NCBI GenBank assembly: GCA_954871525.1 | Contig: OX940864.1 | Location: forward strand, 4,520,001-4,584,000 | Origin: Parietaria judaica | Taxonomy: Eukaryota > Streptophyta > Magnoliopsida > Rosales > Urticaceae | Reading direction: 5' to 3' | DNA: 64,000 bases | Shown here: piece after piece, positions 11,948-23,770 of the stretch | Numbering within the stretch: position 1 is the first letter of the stretch | Layout: the number at the start of each line of letters is the position of its first letter | The notes under the pieces: model-generated | The model's database searches: none | What the model was told of the DNA's origin: nothing | The model's input: only the letters and a program-made list of their open reading frames with translations | Translations under genes and position numbers: made by a program

Positions 11948-14087
11948 TGTAAAACCCAATATATATATAATATATATATTAAAAAAAAAAAAGAGTTGTC
12001 AGGGAAAGGTTCGAATAATAAACCATTGCCCCTCCTTTTTTTTCTTTCCTCATCTTCCCGTAGCTCCCTTTCTCTCTCTCTCCATTTATTTCTTTCTCCC
12101 ATCAAAACTTCAAAGCTTCATAACTCCGTCACCGGAGCTCCGATCAAAGAGATTTTGGTACCGCCGGAAAGCTCTCGAGAAGGCGAACGTGCTGATAGGC
12201 GGATGGCAACCTAACGTGGTGGCGTTTGGCCGGAATAGTCGCCGGAAGGTTCGGTTTTTAATTCTAGATCTTTTTCATTTGGGTTTGAATTTGAGAAAAC
12301 TAACACCGGAACCGGGTTCACGAAGGTTATTAGAGTTTGATGGAGCTGCCACCTCGCCGTCGCAGTCGCCGGTCGCCGCCGTCGGCCGCCGTCGTCATTT
12401 TCCGATATCGAATTTTATTGAGGGGTTTTGAAGCCCTCGTCGAGGAGATCGAAAGCCCTCAATCGGAATTGTCATCGGACTCCCGGTAAGCTCGAATTTC
12501 CTTGCCCTAGATTCTGATTTTAGATGATAAAATTAGGTATGTTCTGGGCCTTGATTGATGAAATTGACCTCGCCATTGTGTTTAGAATAGTCGAATTAGG
12601 CTAGGAGAGGTATCACATTGTCGAATTGATGCCCGTTTTACTGCCTCGTTTTGCGTGCCCGACGGGAATTCGGCCCGGGTTAAATGTCAGCGTATCGGGT
12701 TTTCAATTGACAATTTGAATTCCAATCTTAGTAATATTTGACTTATGGATGGTATCGGTGTAATAGTTGGCGCGGATAGTCGTCCCGTGGTCACCTCGAA
12801 AACCGTGCTACCTGAATCACCCGTTATGAATAGTACATCGGATCCCGAAGTCTCTGATCATCGAAGTCAAGGCCAAGACGAAACCGCATCTTCGACTAGC
12901 TATTCGATCGGTCAAAGTTTCCACAAATCGAGGTAGGGGCTATTACCTTTTCTCGCTAATTAAAATGAATGTAGAAACCAACGTTAATAATGAAGATTGA
13001 ACCGGATAGGTTAAAATTGGAATTAATGAAATGAAGTGTTATTTTAATCAGAAGATAAAATTTATGTTATGATTGTCGTCGCTTGATAGCGAGGCAGAGA
13101 ACCAGGTATGGTTTGATATTCGTTATTATATTTATGCTTATGGTTACGTCGGAATGACGTATATTGATGTTGGTACCCGCTTAGGGCGGATGATGATTCT
13201 TATGATATGGTACCCTCTTCGGGCGGATGATGATTATTATGATATGGTACCCGCTTTGGGCGGATGAGCTGCTGACGAGCAGCTGGCTACTGCGCAGTAG
13301 GCCGGATATGGATATGGATATGGATATGGATATGATTGGGCCCAAAATTCAACATTTCGACCCATGGCGAACTGGCCGTCTTTGGTGGTGATTAGGATCC
13401 CGAGTCGAGGGCGAGTTACGGTTAGGGACTTCTAGTCCACCTGTGCTCGTGCTTTGAGGACTCGATGGGATATAGTGGAGAAAAGGCGCGAGCTGACTCG
13501 GCATGGACCACCGAAATGATTTGACTTTTGTGGGGTATATTTATTTATTTTATGAAAATGATGATTAAATGGTTTATGATGTCATTTAATTTAATTAATT
13601 GAAATTTGACTAATAATGGTTCGGTAAAGAGAATTGGTAATAGGTTCCCTACTGAGCGTGTGGTGCTCACCCCTTCCATATACATTTTTTTCCTTCCAGT
13701 TACAGGTGGTGATCAGTATCAGACTCCGGACGAGGAGTAGTTTGAGTTAGGAGGTCGACGTGTTGATTAGCTTAGCCGTACCTCTAGTGTTCATCGAGGT
13801 GAATCTCGCTTTTTGGGATGATCTTTTATTCAGACTTGTAATGGATTAAATTAAGGATATTTGTGATGGTGATACTTTGTAATTGTCGTTTTATGGTGTT
13901 GTATAAACTGTGGTCGTTTATGTTGTATTGTCGTTTTAAGTCCCATGGGCAAAAGTTATGTATTTGTTGACGGGGGCGTTGAATATTCAACGGTATCAGT
14001 TGAATGATGATGTGTCATTGATCAGTCCAAGTTTGAATAGTCGTTGTTTTTGTCTTATTCTACTAACCCCCATATAGGGGCGTTACA
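11948..14087 (+). repeat. 5' LTR
   Basis: It begins TGTAAAACCC and ends GGGGCGTTACA, so it has TG...CA termini. It contains a GGATAT short tandem array near 13300 with two fewer units than the 3' LTR. Several short open frames inside have exact partners in the other LTR and are not genes. Confidence 0.95.
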
Positions 14088-14090
14088 GTT

Positions 14091-14102
14091 TGGTATCAGA
14101 GC
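14091..14102 (+). other. Primer-binding site (initiator Met tRNA)
   Basis: TGGTATCAGAGC starts three bases after the 5' LTR and is complementary to the 3' end of plant initiator tRNA-Met. It is the usual minus-strand primer site of plant Gypsy elements. Confidence 0.95.
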
Positions 14103-14224
14103 CTAGGTTACGGCACTTAGGGTACAACACCATAATTTTTATTTTTATTTTGCGTTTTTGTCGTGTTTTATTTTGTATCACCATCCATAATCCTGACATT
14201 TAATCTTTTTACAGTTGATCGACA

Positions 14225-17200
14225 TGGTTCGGAATTCCCAAAGTACCCTAAATCTGCGTCCCCCGTTAAATCTTGAAGAATCTGCATGGTATAATGTTCC
14301 ATAATACGTGATACAATCTCTTAGTTCTGCAGTTGAAATAATGAAATCTTTTAAGGAGATCCTGTTCCAAAATCCTCTATAGTTTAATGAATTTCCTGAT
14401 GTTGCTACAATTGAAATGCGATTGGCATTAATGAAGAAAAATTTGAGGTGCTTTATAATTCTGATGTCGTAGTTAGCCCTGAAGCTAGAATGGTAAATTT
14501 TGGGTAATGATTTCATGCGCAATGGGTTTGCGAGAACTTTACGCCAAAGCGTTACTCTAATTTCTCAAAATTGATTGTTTCAGCCAAAAACTTCGAGACA
14601 TATATTATTCCTTCATCGTTATGCGCTCATATAGGAGATTGCCAAAAGCTTTAATGATATGCAAGTCTTGTAAGCTTGTCATTGAGGGGAGTAAATTATC
14701 ATTTGACGTAATCGTTCTCCGTATGATAGAGTTTGATGTAACATTGGAATTGAATTTATTAGAGAAGTACATTGTTATAGTAGACTGCTACAAAATACAT
14801 GGCACCCTTAGAAGAAAAGAAATTGAGCATGTTAATATGGCCTCATAATTTTATCTTGAAGTCTCTCCTTGGAGGAAAGATGAATTTTGAAGGGTCGGAA
14901 GTTAATTGTGCCATCAAAAGTGTGAGGCAAAGTGCAATCAACCCGCACATCCCCATAGTACAAGATCTTAAAGATGTGTTTTCCTCGGAGCTTTTAGGAT
15001 TTCCTCCAGATTGTGGATTGGGTTTGACATTGACCTAGTTCCTGGGAGTTTTCCGATTTCTATGGCTCATTACCGTATGGCTCCAGCAGAATTGACAGAA
15101 TTGAAGAAGCAATTAGACGACTTGTTGAGTAAAAGGTTTATCTGGCAGAGTACATCACCGTGGGGAGCGTCGGTGTTATTCGCTAAGAAAACTGATGGTA
15201 GTTTACGCTTTTGTGTGGACTATAGACAACTCAACAAGATAACGATTAAGAATAAATGCCCTTTATCGCGCATTGATGATTTGTTCGACTAATTGGGAGG
15301 ATGCAAATACTTCTCAAAAATAGATCTGCGGTCGGGTTACCACCAATTGAAGATTCGAGATAGCGACATTCCGAAGACAGCGTTTCGTACACGATATGGT
15401 CACTTTGAGTTCACGATTATGCCTTTTGGTTTAACGAACGCTCCAGCGGCGTTTATGGACTTGATGACTACAATTTCCCGACCATACTTGGATCGATTCG
15501 TTGTTGTTTTCATTGACGACATACTTATCTATTCAAGAACCCTAGAAGAACACGCAGAAAATTTGCGAATAGTTTTGTCAGACTTTACGGGACCATCGTC
15601 TCTATGTAAAGAAAGAAAAATGTGAATTATGGATGACAAAAGTGATGTTCTTAGACCAAGTGATCTCGCAAGAAGGTGTTGCCGTAGATTTGTCAAAGAA
15701 CGAAGCTATCTTAAACTGGAAGCAACCAAGAAATGTGGCAGAAGTCCGGAGCTTCCTAGGGCTTGCGAGCTATTATAGTAAGTTCGCGGAGAATTTTTCA
15801 AAGATTGTGCACCGCTAAACAAGCTCACCAGAAAAGATGTTCAGTTCAGTTGGAATGATAGATGTGAAGAGTCTTTTTCAGAGTTGAAACGACGATCGAC
15901 GAGTGCTCCTGTCCTTGTTGTTCCCAATGTAGATGAAGTGTTTACAGTGTATACTGATGCATCTCGAAGTGGACTAGGCTGTGTGCTCATGCAACAAGGG
16001 AGGGTGGTGGCATATGGTTCTAGGCAGTTAAAGCCGCATGAACAAAACTATCCTACCCACGACTTGGAGCTAGCAACAGTGATATTTGCACTCAAAATCT
16101 GGCGTTGTCATCTTTACGGCTCAAGATTTGAGATATTCACCGATCATCAAAGTCTCAAGTATTTGTTCACGCAGAGAGACTTGAATCTACGACAACGAAG
16201 ATGGGTGGAGTATATGGAAGATTATGAATTTAGTCTACATTATCACCCAGGAAAAGCAAATGTGGTGGCCGATGCATTGAGTCGGAAGAACCATGGTTTG
16301 GTTGCTTCTCTGAACTTAGAGCCATGGAAGAGATCAGTTACCATTGGCGATTACAACTTAGAATTTCATAGCGACGGGTATAAAGCATGTGCGTATAACG
16401 TCATAGCCGTTCCATCAATGGTACTCCAAGTTAGACAAAGTCAGTGGAGCGATGAAACGTTACAAGAGGTATGGAATCGATTACAAGCTGGAGAACAACT
16501 TGAAGGATGGAATGTAGGAGTCGATGGATTTTTATTGTACAAAGGAAGGCTTGCGGTAGCTAATGATACTACGTTACGAAGCGCCATCTTACATGAAGCT
16601 CATCGTTCCAAGTTTGCTATTCACCCAGGGAGTACGAAGATGTACCAGGATCTGAAGAGGCAATATTATTGGTACGGAATGAAGTCGGATGTGGCGATGT
16701 TCGTGAACAAATGTCCAGTTTGCCAAATGGTCAAAGCAGAGCATCAAAGACCTGGCGGGGAGCTTAGACCACTTGAAATACCTGAGTGGAAATGGGACTG
16801 CATCACAATGGACTTCGTTTCGGGACTTCCTCGGTCTCGGGGCAGACACGATGCGGTGTGGGTGATCGTTGATAGATTGTCAAAATCAGCCCAGTTTTTA
16901 ACCATTTGGACATGTTACAAGGTTCCGAAACTCTGTAAACTATATATGGAAAAGATAGTAAAGCTTTATGGAGTCCCTCTTTTAATAGTTTTCGACCGAG
17001 ATGCTCGTTTCACCTCCAAGTTTTGGAGAGGATTACAGAAAGAGATAGGAACTGAATTGAGTTTGAGCACAGCTTTTCATCCTCAGACTGATGGACAATC
17101 AGAGCGAGTGATTCAGATCTTAGAAGACATGCTACGGGCGTGTGCCTTAGATTTTGGAGGAAAATGGAAGGAGCAACTACCATTCGTGGAGTTCGCTTAC

Positions 17201-17867
17201 AACAATAGCTTCCAGGCTAGTATCGGTATGGCACCGTATGAGGCCTTGTATAGTCGACCTTGTCGTTCACCTCTTTGTTGGGCCGAGTATGAAAATCGTT
17301 TTACTCTCGGTCCTTCCTACCTCAGAGATACAACAGAAGCGATTAAGCTTATTCAGGAAAGACTCAAGACTGCTCAAAGTCGCCAGAAGAGTTATGCGGA
17401 TCGAAGACGAAGGCCACTGGAATTCATGGTTGGCAACAATGTGTTCCTGAAAGTGACGCCCATGCGTGGTGTTTCCCGTTTCGGAATAAAAGGAAAGTTG
17501 GCTCCGCGATACACAGGTCCGTTCGAGATAGTTGAAAGAGTCGGACCACTCGCATACATGCTTGATTTACCTCCGCAATTATCTCATGTTCACAATGTGT
17601 TTCATGTGTCGATGTTGAGAAAATATGAACCCGATCTTCAACAAATCATTGAGTGGACAGAGATACCTATTCAAGAAAATGCGACCTACGCGGAACACCC
17701 ACTTCATATTATCGACCGTGAAGTCAAAGTCCTTCGTCGACGAGAAATTCCTCTAGTTAAAGTGGTATGGAAAAAACCACGACCCTAGAGAGGCAACATG
17801 GGAGTTAGAGTCGGAGATGAAGGAGAAGTACCCCTTTTTGTTCGGGGGTAGTTTCGTTTAAATTTCG
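14225..17867 (+). pseudogene. Disrupted gag-pol of the Gypsy element
   Basis: A short gag-like start at 14225 stops within about 30 codons, and most of gag is absent. A degraded protease-like segment follows (about 14620-14800). Reverse transcriptase begins near 15060 and includes [11 protein letters not shown] and the catalytic FIDD box, but is cut by a TAA at 15290-15292 and by frame breaks near 15620 and 15815. A long frame (15884-17788) holds RNase H (YTDASRSGLG, DHQSLKYL), integrase with its zinc-binding His/Cys set and D,D,E residues (the second Asp is in FDRD rather than the common SDRD), a GPF-type module and a chromodomain-like tail. A frame change near 17775 separates the last 25 or so residues. 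Not translatable as one polyprotein. Confidence 0.92.
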
Positions 17868-17881
17868 AGGACGAAATTTTT

Positions 17882-17896
17882 AAAGGGGTGGAGTAT
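17882..17896 (+). other. Polypurine tract
   Basis: AAAGGGGTGGAGTAT lies directly before the 3' LTR, in the position of the plus-strand primer. Confidence 0.8.
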
Positions 17897-20048
17897 TGTA
17901 AAACCCAATATATATATAATATATATATTAAAAAAAAAAAAGAGTTGTCAGGGAAAGGTTCGAATAATAAACCATTGCCCCTCCTTTTTTTTCTTTCCTC
18001 ATCTTCCCGTAGCTCCCTTTCTCTCTCTCTCCATTTATTTCTTTCTCCCATCAAAACTTCAAAGCTTCATAACTCCGTCACCGGAGCTCCGATCAAAGAG
18101 ATTTTGGTACCGCCGGAAAGCTCTCGAGAAGGCGAACGTGCTGATAGGCGGATGGCGACCTAACGTGGTGGCGTTTGGCCGGAATAGTCGCCGGAAGGTT
18201 CGGTTTTTAATTCTAGATCTTTTTCATTTGGGTTTGAATTTGAGAAAACTAACACCGGAACCGGGTTCACGAAGGTTATTAGAGTTTGATGGAGCTTCCA
18301 CCTCGCCGTCGCAGTCGCCGGTCGCCGCCGTCGGCCGCCGTCGTCATTTTCCGATATCGAATTTTATTGAGGGGTTTTGAAGCCCTCGTCGAGGAGATCG
18401 AAAGCCCTCAATCGGAATTGTCATCGGACTCCCGGTAAGCTCGAATTTCCTTGCCCTAGATTCTGATTTTAGATGATAAAATTAGGTATGTTCTGGGCCT
18501 TGATTGATGAAATTGACCTCGCCATTGTGTTTAGAATAGTCGAATTAGGCTAGGAGAGGTATCACATTGTCGAATTGATGCCCGTTTTACTGCCTCGTTT
18601 TGCGTGCCCGACGGGAATTCGGCCCGGGTTAAATGTCAGCGTATCGGGTTTTCAATTGACAATTTGAATTCCAATCTTAGTAATATTTGACTTATGGATG
18701 GTATCGGTGTAATAGTTGGCGCGGATAGTCGTCCCGTGGTCACCTCGAAAACCGTGCTACCTGAATCACCCGTTATGAATAGTACATCGGATCCCGAAGT
18801 CTCTGATCATCGAAGTCAAGGCCAAGACGAAACCGCATCTTCGACTAGCTATTCGATCGGTCAAAGTTTCCACAAATCGAGGTAGGGGCTATTACCTTTT
18901 CTCGCTAATTAAAATGAATGTAGAAACCAACGTTAATAATGAAGATTGAACCGGATAGGTTAAAATTGGAATTAATGAAATGAAATGTTATTTTAATCAG
19001 AAGATAAAATTTATGTTATGATTGTCGTCGCTTGATAGCGAGGCAGAGAACCAGGTATGGTTTGATATTCGTTATTATATTTATGCTTATGGTTACGTCG
19101 GAATGACGTATATTGATGTTGGTACCCGCTTAGGGCGGATGATGATTCTTATGATATGGTACCCTCTTCGGGCGGATGATGATTATTATGATATGGTACC
19201 CGCTTTGGGCGGATGAGCTGCTGACGAGCAGCTGGCTACTGCGCAGTAGGCCGGATATGGATATGGATATGGATATGGATATGGATATGGATATGATTGG
19301 GCCCAAAAGTCAACATTTCGACCCATGGCGAACTGGCCGTCTTTGGTGGTGATTAGGATCCCGAGTCGAGGGCGAGTTACGGTTAGGGACTTCTAGTCCA
19401 TCTGTGCTCGTGCTTTGAGGACTCGATGGGATATAGTGGAGAAAAGGCGCGAGCTGACTCGGCATGGACCACCGAAATGATTTGACTTTTGTGGGGTATA
19501 TTTATTTATTTTATGAAAATGATGATTAAATGGTTTATGATGTCATTTAATTTAATTAATTGAAATTTGACTAATAATGGTTCGGTAAAGAGAATTGGTA
19601 ATAGGTTCCCTACTGAGCGTGTGGTGCTCACCCCTTCCATATACATTTTTTTTCCTTCCAGTTACAGGTGGTGATCAGTATCAGACTCCGGACGAGGAGT
19701 AGTTTGAGTTAGGAGGTCGACGTGTTGATTAGCTTAGCCGTACCTCTAGTGTTCGTCGAGGTGAATCTCGCTTTTTGGGATGATCTTTTATTCAGACTTG
19801 TAATGGATTAAATTAAGGATATTTGTGATGGTGATACTTTGTAATTGTCGTTTATGGTGTTGTATAAACTGTGGTCGTTTATGTTGTATTGTCGTTTTAA
19901 GTCCCATGGGCAAAAGTTATGTATTTGTTGACGGGGGCGTTGAATATTCAACGGTATCAGTTGAATGATGATGTGTCATTGATCAGTCCAAGTTTGAATA
20001 GTCGTTGTTTTTGTCTTATTCTACTAACCCCCATATAGGGGCGTTACA
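17897..20048 (+). repeat. 3' LTR
   Basis: Near-identical partner of 11948-14087 with the same TGTAAAACCC start and GCGTTACA end. It is 12 bp longer because of two extra GGATAT units near 19250. Confidence 0.95.
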
Positions 20049-20244
20049 TGATACCCCCTTGCAGCCAAACCATTAATTGCATATTGATTTTTTTTTTTAT
20101 CTGAAACATAAGCTTGGTGTGGGCCTTTCTCATGAGTGGGCCTTGGGCAGCTGCCCAAATTGCCCAATAGATGGGCCGGGCCTGGCCCCATATGTATATA
20201 ATTGAATATGAGTTATATATCAAATAAATAATTAGTTAGTCGCA

Positions 20245-20335
20245 TTAGTGATAAGCGAAGTTTGGCTCGGCCGGCTTCTGGGGCAACAGAGGACGTCACC
20301 TCGGAAACATCACGGCGAAGTGTGCACTGCACCGG
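20245..20335 (-). pseudogene. Fragment of the last exon of a CNGC gene
   Basis: The 20-base block GGCTCGGCCGGCTTCTGGGG here also occurs in the terminal exon of the channel gene at about 27052-27071. Similarity continues on both sides (AAGCGAA before; GCA-CAGAGGA and CCTCGG after). Read on the minus strand, it corresponds to the proline-rich C-terminus of the channel. No other channel exon was recognised nearby. It lies just outside the hAT right end and is probably left from an old duplication of the nsLTP/channel boundary. Confidence 0.7.
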
Positions 20336-21134
20336 TTTAGGGTAATATAGTATCACGATCAATGAAACGGGCCAAACACGATTAATTTTATTAATAAAAA
20401 GATTAAACACACGCTGAACATAAATGATAAATGTGTCTGATCTGGATCTATGCAAAATAGATTAAGAAAAAACGATGAGATCAAACAAACTTAGATTGTC
20501 ACCCTTTGGAAAATACTAAAATAATGAATAAGCATAAAGAATAACTTTATGATAGTTTTGTCAATGCGTAAAAATGGCTTTAGCTTAGAGTCGGATCCAA
20601 GGTTCGGGTCCCGAGCTGGACCCGCTGAACACGTGGATAGTTGAATGCTGAGTCAACGTTGGTTGACTGATGATCGTCAAAGCTGGAGGCGAATCCGTCG
20701 TCCTGGATGAGTCTCTGGGCTGTTCTTGGCGATCTTTGGCGAACTTTCTTCCTTGGCGAGCTCCTTGTCGGGGCGAAGTCCTTGGCGAACTCCTCGTCGA
20801 GGCGAACTCCTTGTCTTGGCGAAGTCCTCGTATTGGCGAACTCCTGTCTTGATGAAGCTCCGAGATGTTTCTTGATGATTCTTCGTGATTTCCCTTCCTT
20901 GGCGAGCTCCTATGGCGAGGGAAGACCTGCAAAAAAAAAGGGTAGATCGGGCCCGTGCCCCGTCGCTTATGGTTGGGCGAGGCTGCCTACGTATCTCAGT
21001 TTAAGAAAATTGGGTCCCATGTAGTTCAGGGTTAGTGATAAATGGCGAGTGAATGACGATGTGGTTTGACTCGTCGGAAGTGCCGATGTTGATGGTGCAA
21101 GGGTGACCTTTGGCCAAATGGCGAGGGTATTACC

Positions 21135-21290
21135 GGCGAGGGATGCTCCTTGTCGACCTCGTAGGTGTTAACGAGCTCGTTGTGGCGAGGGCCATGACCT
21201 GGCGAGGGATGCTCCTTGTCGACCTCGTAGGTGTTGGCGAGCTCATTGTGGCGAGGGCCTTGACCTGGCGAGGGACGCCTTCGTCGACTC
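21135..21290. repeat. 66-bp tandem repeat, two full copies and a part
   Basis: GGCGAGGGATGCTCC starts at 21135 and 21201, and a third partial copy (GGCGAGGGACGCC) starts at 21267, giving an exact 66-bp period. A 66-bp unit keeps the reading frame, which explains the repetitive open frames here. Confidence 0.9.
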
Positions 21291-21856
21291 GTCGAACAAC
21301 TCTTCTGGCGAACTAGACTCTTGTCTGCTCCCGATTCTCTATTTGGACCTTCCCTGGCAAGGCTAGGGGAATCTAGAGTACTTCCCGAATTCTCTCCCAA
21401 AGACTAGGCGAAATTGTAGAGAGAGAAGCTCTGAAGGCAGCTGTGAGTGAGTGTGGAAATGAGGAGGAGAAGACTCCTATTTATAGGAAAACCAACTCCT
21501 TATAATTGCACATAGAGGGGCCTGCGAATTTTGTACTTGCCTGAGGGGCTTGTCGCGGCTCCTTGCCACGTCGAGGGGTTCGTCAGTGTTCCATAGCTCG
21601 TCTTTGATGTCTTTCGGGTGTCCACGAGCTTGTATGTCGAGTCCGGGGGAATCTGGGGGACTTCCCGGGGGTCTTCGTAAGCTTGGATCTCCTCGTCGTG
21701 TGGAATAATTGTGAGATCCCTTCGTCAAGTTGTGACGAGGTGCTCACCAGGGCAAGAGGCTTTCCAGGGCGAGGGGCTCGCCAGGGAGCTCGTCATGGCG
21801 AGGTGTTCGTCTGGGCAGGGTACCTCGCCAGGAGGTGCCTTTTTTATCAAGGGCTT

Positions 21857-22050
21857 TGCCTTCTTCGTCTTCGTAGCTCCGGGCCTCGCCAATGTCTTGG
21901 TTCGTGGGTTTTAAGGTCTTCGTCTTCGCCTTCTTAGCTCCGGGCCTCGCCAATGTCTTGGTTCGTGGACCTTTGGTCTTCTTCTTCACCTTCTTAGTTC
22001 CGGGCCTCGCCAAATGCGTTGGGTCGTGGGCCTCTGGTCTTCGACTTCAT
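21857..22050. repeat. About 60-bp tandem repeat, three copies
   Basis: AGCTCCGGGCCTCGCCAA recurs at 21875 and 21936, with a one-base variant at 21996. Each copy is followed by TTGG-TCGTGG and a CTTCGTCTTC-like pyrimidine tract. Confidence 0.85.
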
Positions 22051-22254
22051 CGGTAGGCTTTGACTTTTACTGATGAGCTTTGACTTTTGCCACAAAGAGC
22101 TCAATTTTTATATGTTCTCAAAAAATGCACATATTCCATTATCACTATCTACCCTCGTATAATATAATGTACAAGCTATGTATAAACACATCTCTCGAAC
22201 AAGTACACAATTAATCAAACAGAGACTATTATTTTCCTTTTATATATACTTGCA

Positions 22255-22345
22255 GTATTGTAATAAGTGAGGATTAAAACTATTACTCATCTAGTCCACA
22301 AGGCCAAGACTATTAGAACAATTAAAGGAGAATTGTTTTTTTTTT

Positions 22346-22377
<32 letters not shown>

Positions 22378-22634
22378 CTCTTAATTTTTTATATAACATA
22401 GTTATTTTCAAAAGCTTAAATTCATAGGATTAATTAGAATGAAATAAAATAAAAAACTTAAAAAAGGGATCAAACTAATATGGAGAGTTATATTACCGAT
22501 CGATATATAGTCTTACGTACCAAAAGTGGCAAACTAATTGAATCACTATCTAGATCCCCCATACATGATATAAGGATAATTGTAGCAAAAGTGTCTAATT
22601 AAAAAAAAAAAAAAAACGATCTTGGCATATTCCC
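22255..22634. other. Distal upstream region of nsLTP gene B
   Basis: No gene. This stretch is similar by eye to 25700-26010 upstream of the truncated nsLTP copy (shared AAGGGATCAAACTAAT and AAACTAATTGAATCACT). It belongs to a duplicated nsLTP promoter segment. Confidence 0.6.
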
Positions 22635-23279
22635 CCGTGGCGGAGCCAGGATTTCGATCCAGGTTGGTGCCTAATAATTTTTGTTTTATGAAAAAATTAT
22701 ATTAGGCAAACAAATAACAACAATCGTAACAAGTAACAATGATTAATAATAACATTGTAATATATATATAGACAAATAGATATGATTTACCCTAGTATAT
22801 AAAAAAAAAGATGCCGCGTTTTGATTTTTGAAAGTATTGCTTTATAAATTTATTGTTGGTAGAAGTATAAATATCCAAGCGACTATAATACATTTTTAAA
22901 CCCAAAATAAAAAATTTAATTTATCTATATTTTCATGTATAATAATGTAATAAGCGAGTATAAGAATGTATATATATCTTTAGTCGCTGAAAAGAAATAA
23001 ACAAAAAGAAAAGCTTAAAACTAAGAAAGAAAGAAAGAAAGAAAAAAATGACTAATCCAAGAGTCGAACTGAGCTCCTATATCCTAAGAAGAGAGACTTA
23101 GCAAAATCACTTTGGCCACTTGGGTTGAATGCTCTTACATGTCTTATATTGATCCATTAAATATTATAATGATATTTAAATATATTTTTTTAATTCAAAA
23201 CACTGTTATTTTAATATTTTTCACGTCGTTTTCAGGTGGTGCCTGGGCGTACACTAAGCTCTACGTAGCTCCGCCCCTG
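22635..23279 (+). mobile_element. Short hAT-type non-autonomous element
   Basis: It begins CCGTGGCGGAGCCAGGA and ends TAGCTCCGCCCCTG. It is flanked by ATATTCCC on both sides (22627-22634 and 23280-23287), a perfect 8-bp duplication. It has no transposase. Near 23055-23125 it contains a tRNA-like segment on the minus strand (GTTCGACTCTTGG). Confidence 0.8.
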
Positions 23280-23763
23280 ATATTCCCTGGTTTTGAATTG
23301 CGTTGACTAAATACCCAACATATATAGTAAAATTTGCGTTTTTTTAGAACACCTTGGCATATTCTCTAGTTTTCAAAAGTATCGATTAATGTTTTATTTT
23401 TAATATATATATATATAACTCCAACTAAAACTTTTTCACATTTTGGTATTTCTCATATTAACTGTTTCAATTTGAGGAATACATTTCTAAATGATTTATT
23501 ACAAATGATCTAATGTTAACATAAAAACTAATCGGAAAAAAAAAAATACGACCTTCGGTATTTAAGCTACACAAATGAAAGATATTTGGAAATATACATG
23601 CCATACTAATTTGAAAAAGTTTTGAGTACTTATGTCACAATTATCCAAAATTGTATATGAAAAATTAACAGTGGATAAGAAGCATGATTCTCCATAATTT
23701 CCCAAGACGAAAACCCAACATTCCTAAATATCTGAATCACACAAAACGCACCCAAAAATCCCC

Positions 23764-23770
23764 TATATAA
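23764..23770 (+). promoter_or_regulatory. TATA box of nsLTP gene B
   Basis: TATATAA lies 110 bases upstream of the chosen start codon. The preceding sequence (ATAATTTCCCAAGACG, AATCACACAAAA) is shared with the truncated copy at 26.4 kb. Confidence 0.7.

Larger units (their letters stand above)
11948..20048 (+). mobile_element. Ty3/Gypsy LTR retrotransposon, chromovirus (Tekay/Del-like)
   Basis: The element has two long direct LTRs (11948-14087 and 17897-20048), a primer-binding site, a polypurine tract and a pol region ordered protease, reverse transcriptase, RNase H, integrase. It is flanked by TGATA on both sides (11943-11947 and 20049-20053). By eye the LTRs differ at six substitutions, one 12-bp repeat-number change and two 1-bp indels, so insertion was recent. 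The internal region is only 3.8 kb and gag is almost entirely missing. The long LTRs, Met-tRNA primer site and C-terminal chromodomain-like tail suggest the Tekay/Del lineage. It sits inside the hAT element at 8794. Confidence 0.93.
8794..20185 (-). mobile_element. hAT transposon carrying a nested Gypsy element
   Basis: The left end CAGGCCCGGCCC is mirrored by GGGCCGGGCCTGG on the right. Both sides are flanked by CCCCATAT (8786-8793 and 20186-20193), an 8-bp target duplication as expected for hAT. Subterminal blocks GGGCCTTGGGC occur at both ends. Removing the inserted LTR element (11948-20048 plus one 5-bp repeat) leaves about 3.3 kb, a normal size for an autonomous hAT. The transposase reading frame (9069-11461) is disrupted. 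Confidence 0.85.
20580..22085 (-). repeat. GC-richer LTR-like repeat block
   Basis: The block contrasts in base composition with its surroundings and is full of GGCGA/TCGCC motifs. On the minus strand it has a TATA-like TATAAATAG (near 21475-21485), then a pyrimidine-rich leader, and further on GATACGTAGGCAGCCTC. That last motif resembles sequences I associate with LTR regions of Tat/Ogre-type Gypsy elements. No coding region, partner LTR or target duplication was found. It may be a solo LTR or fragment, and its ends are uncertain. Confidence 0.45.

Noticed and set aside
12189..12936. Short open frames repeated at 18138-18885
   Set aside because: They lie in the two LTRs at matching positions and are non-coding LTR sequence.
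20585..20932. Arg/Ser-rich open frame of 115 codons
   Set aside because: Produced by GGCGA-type repeats; overlapping frames exist on the other strand and there is no known domain.
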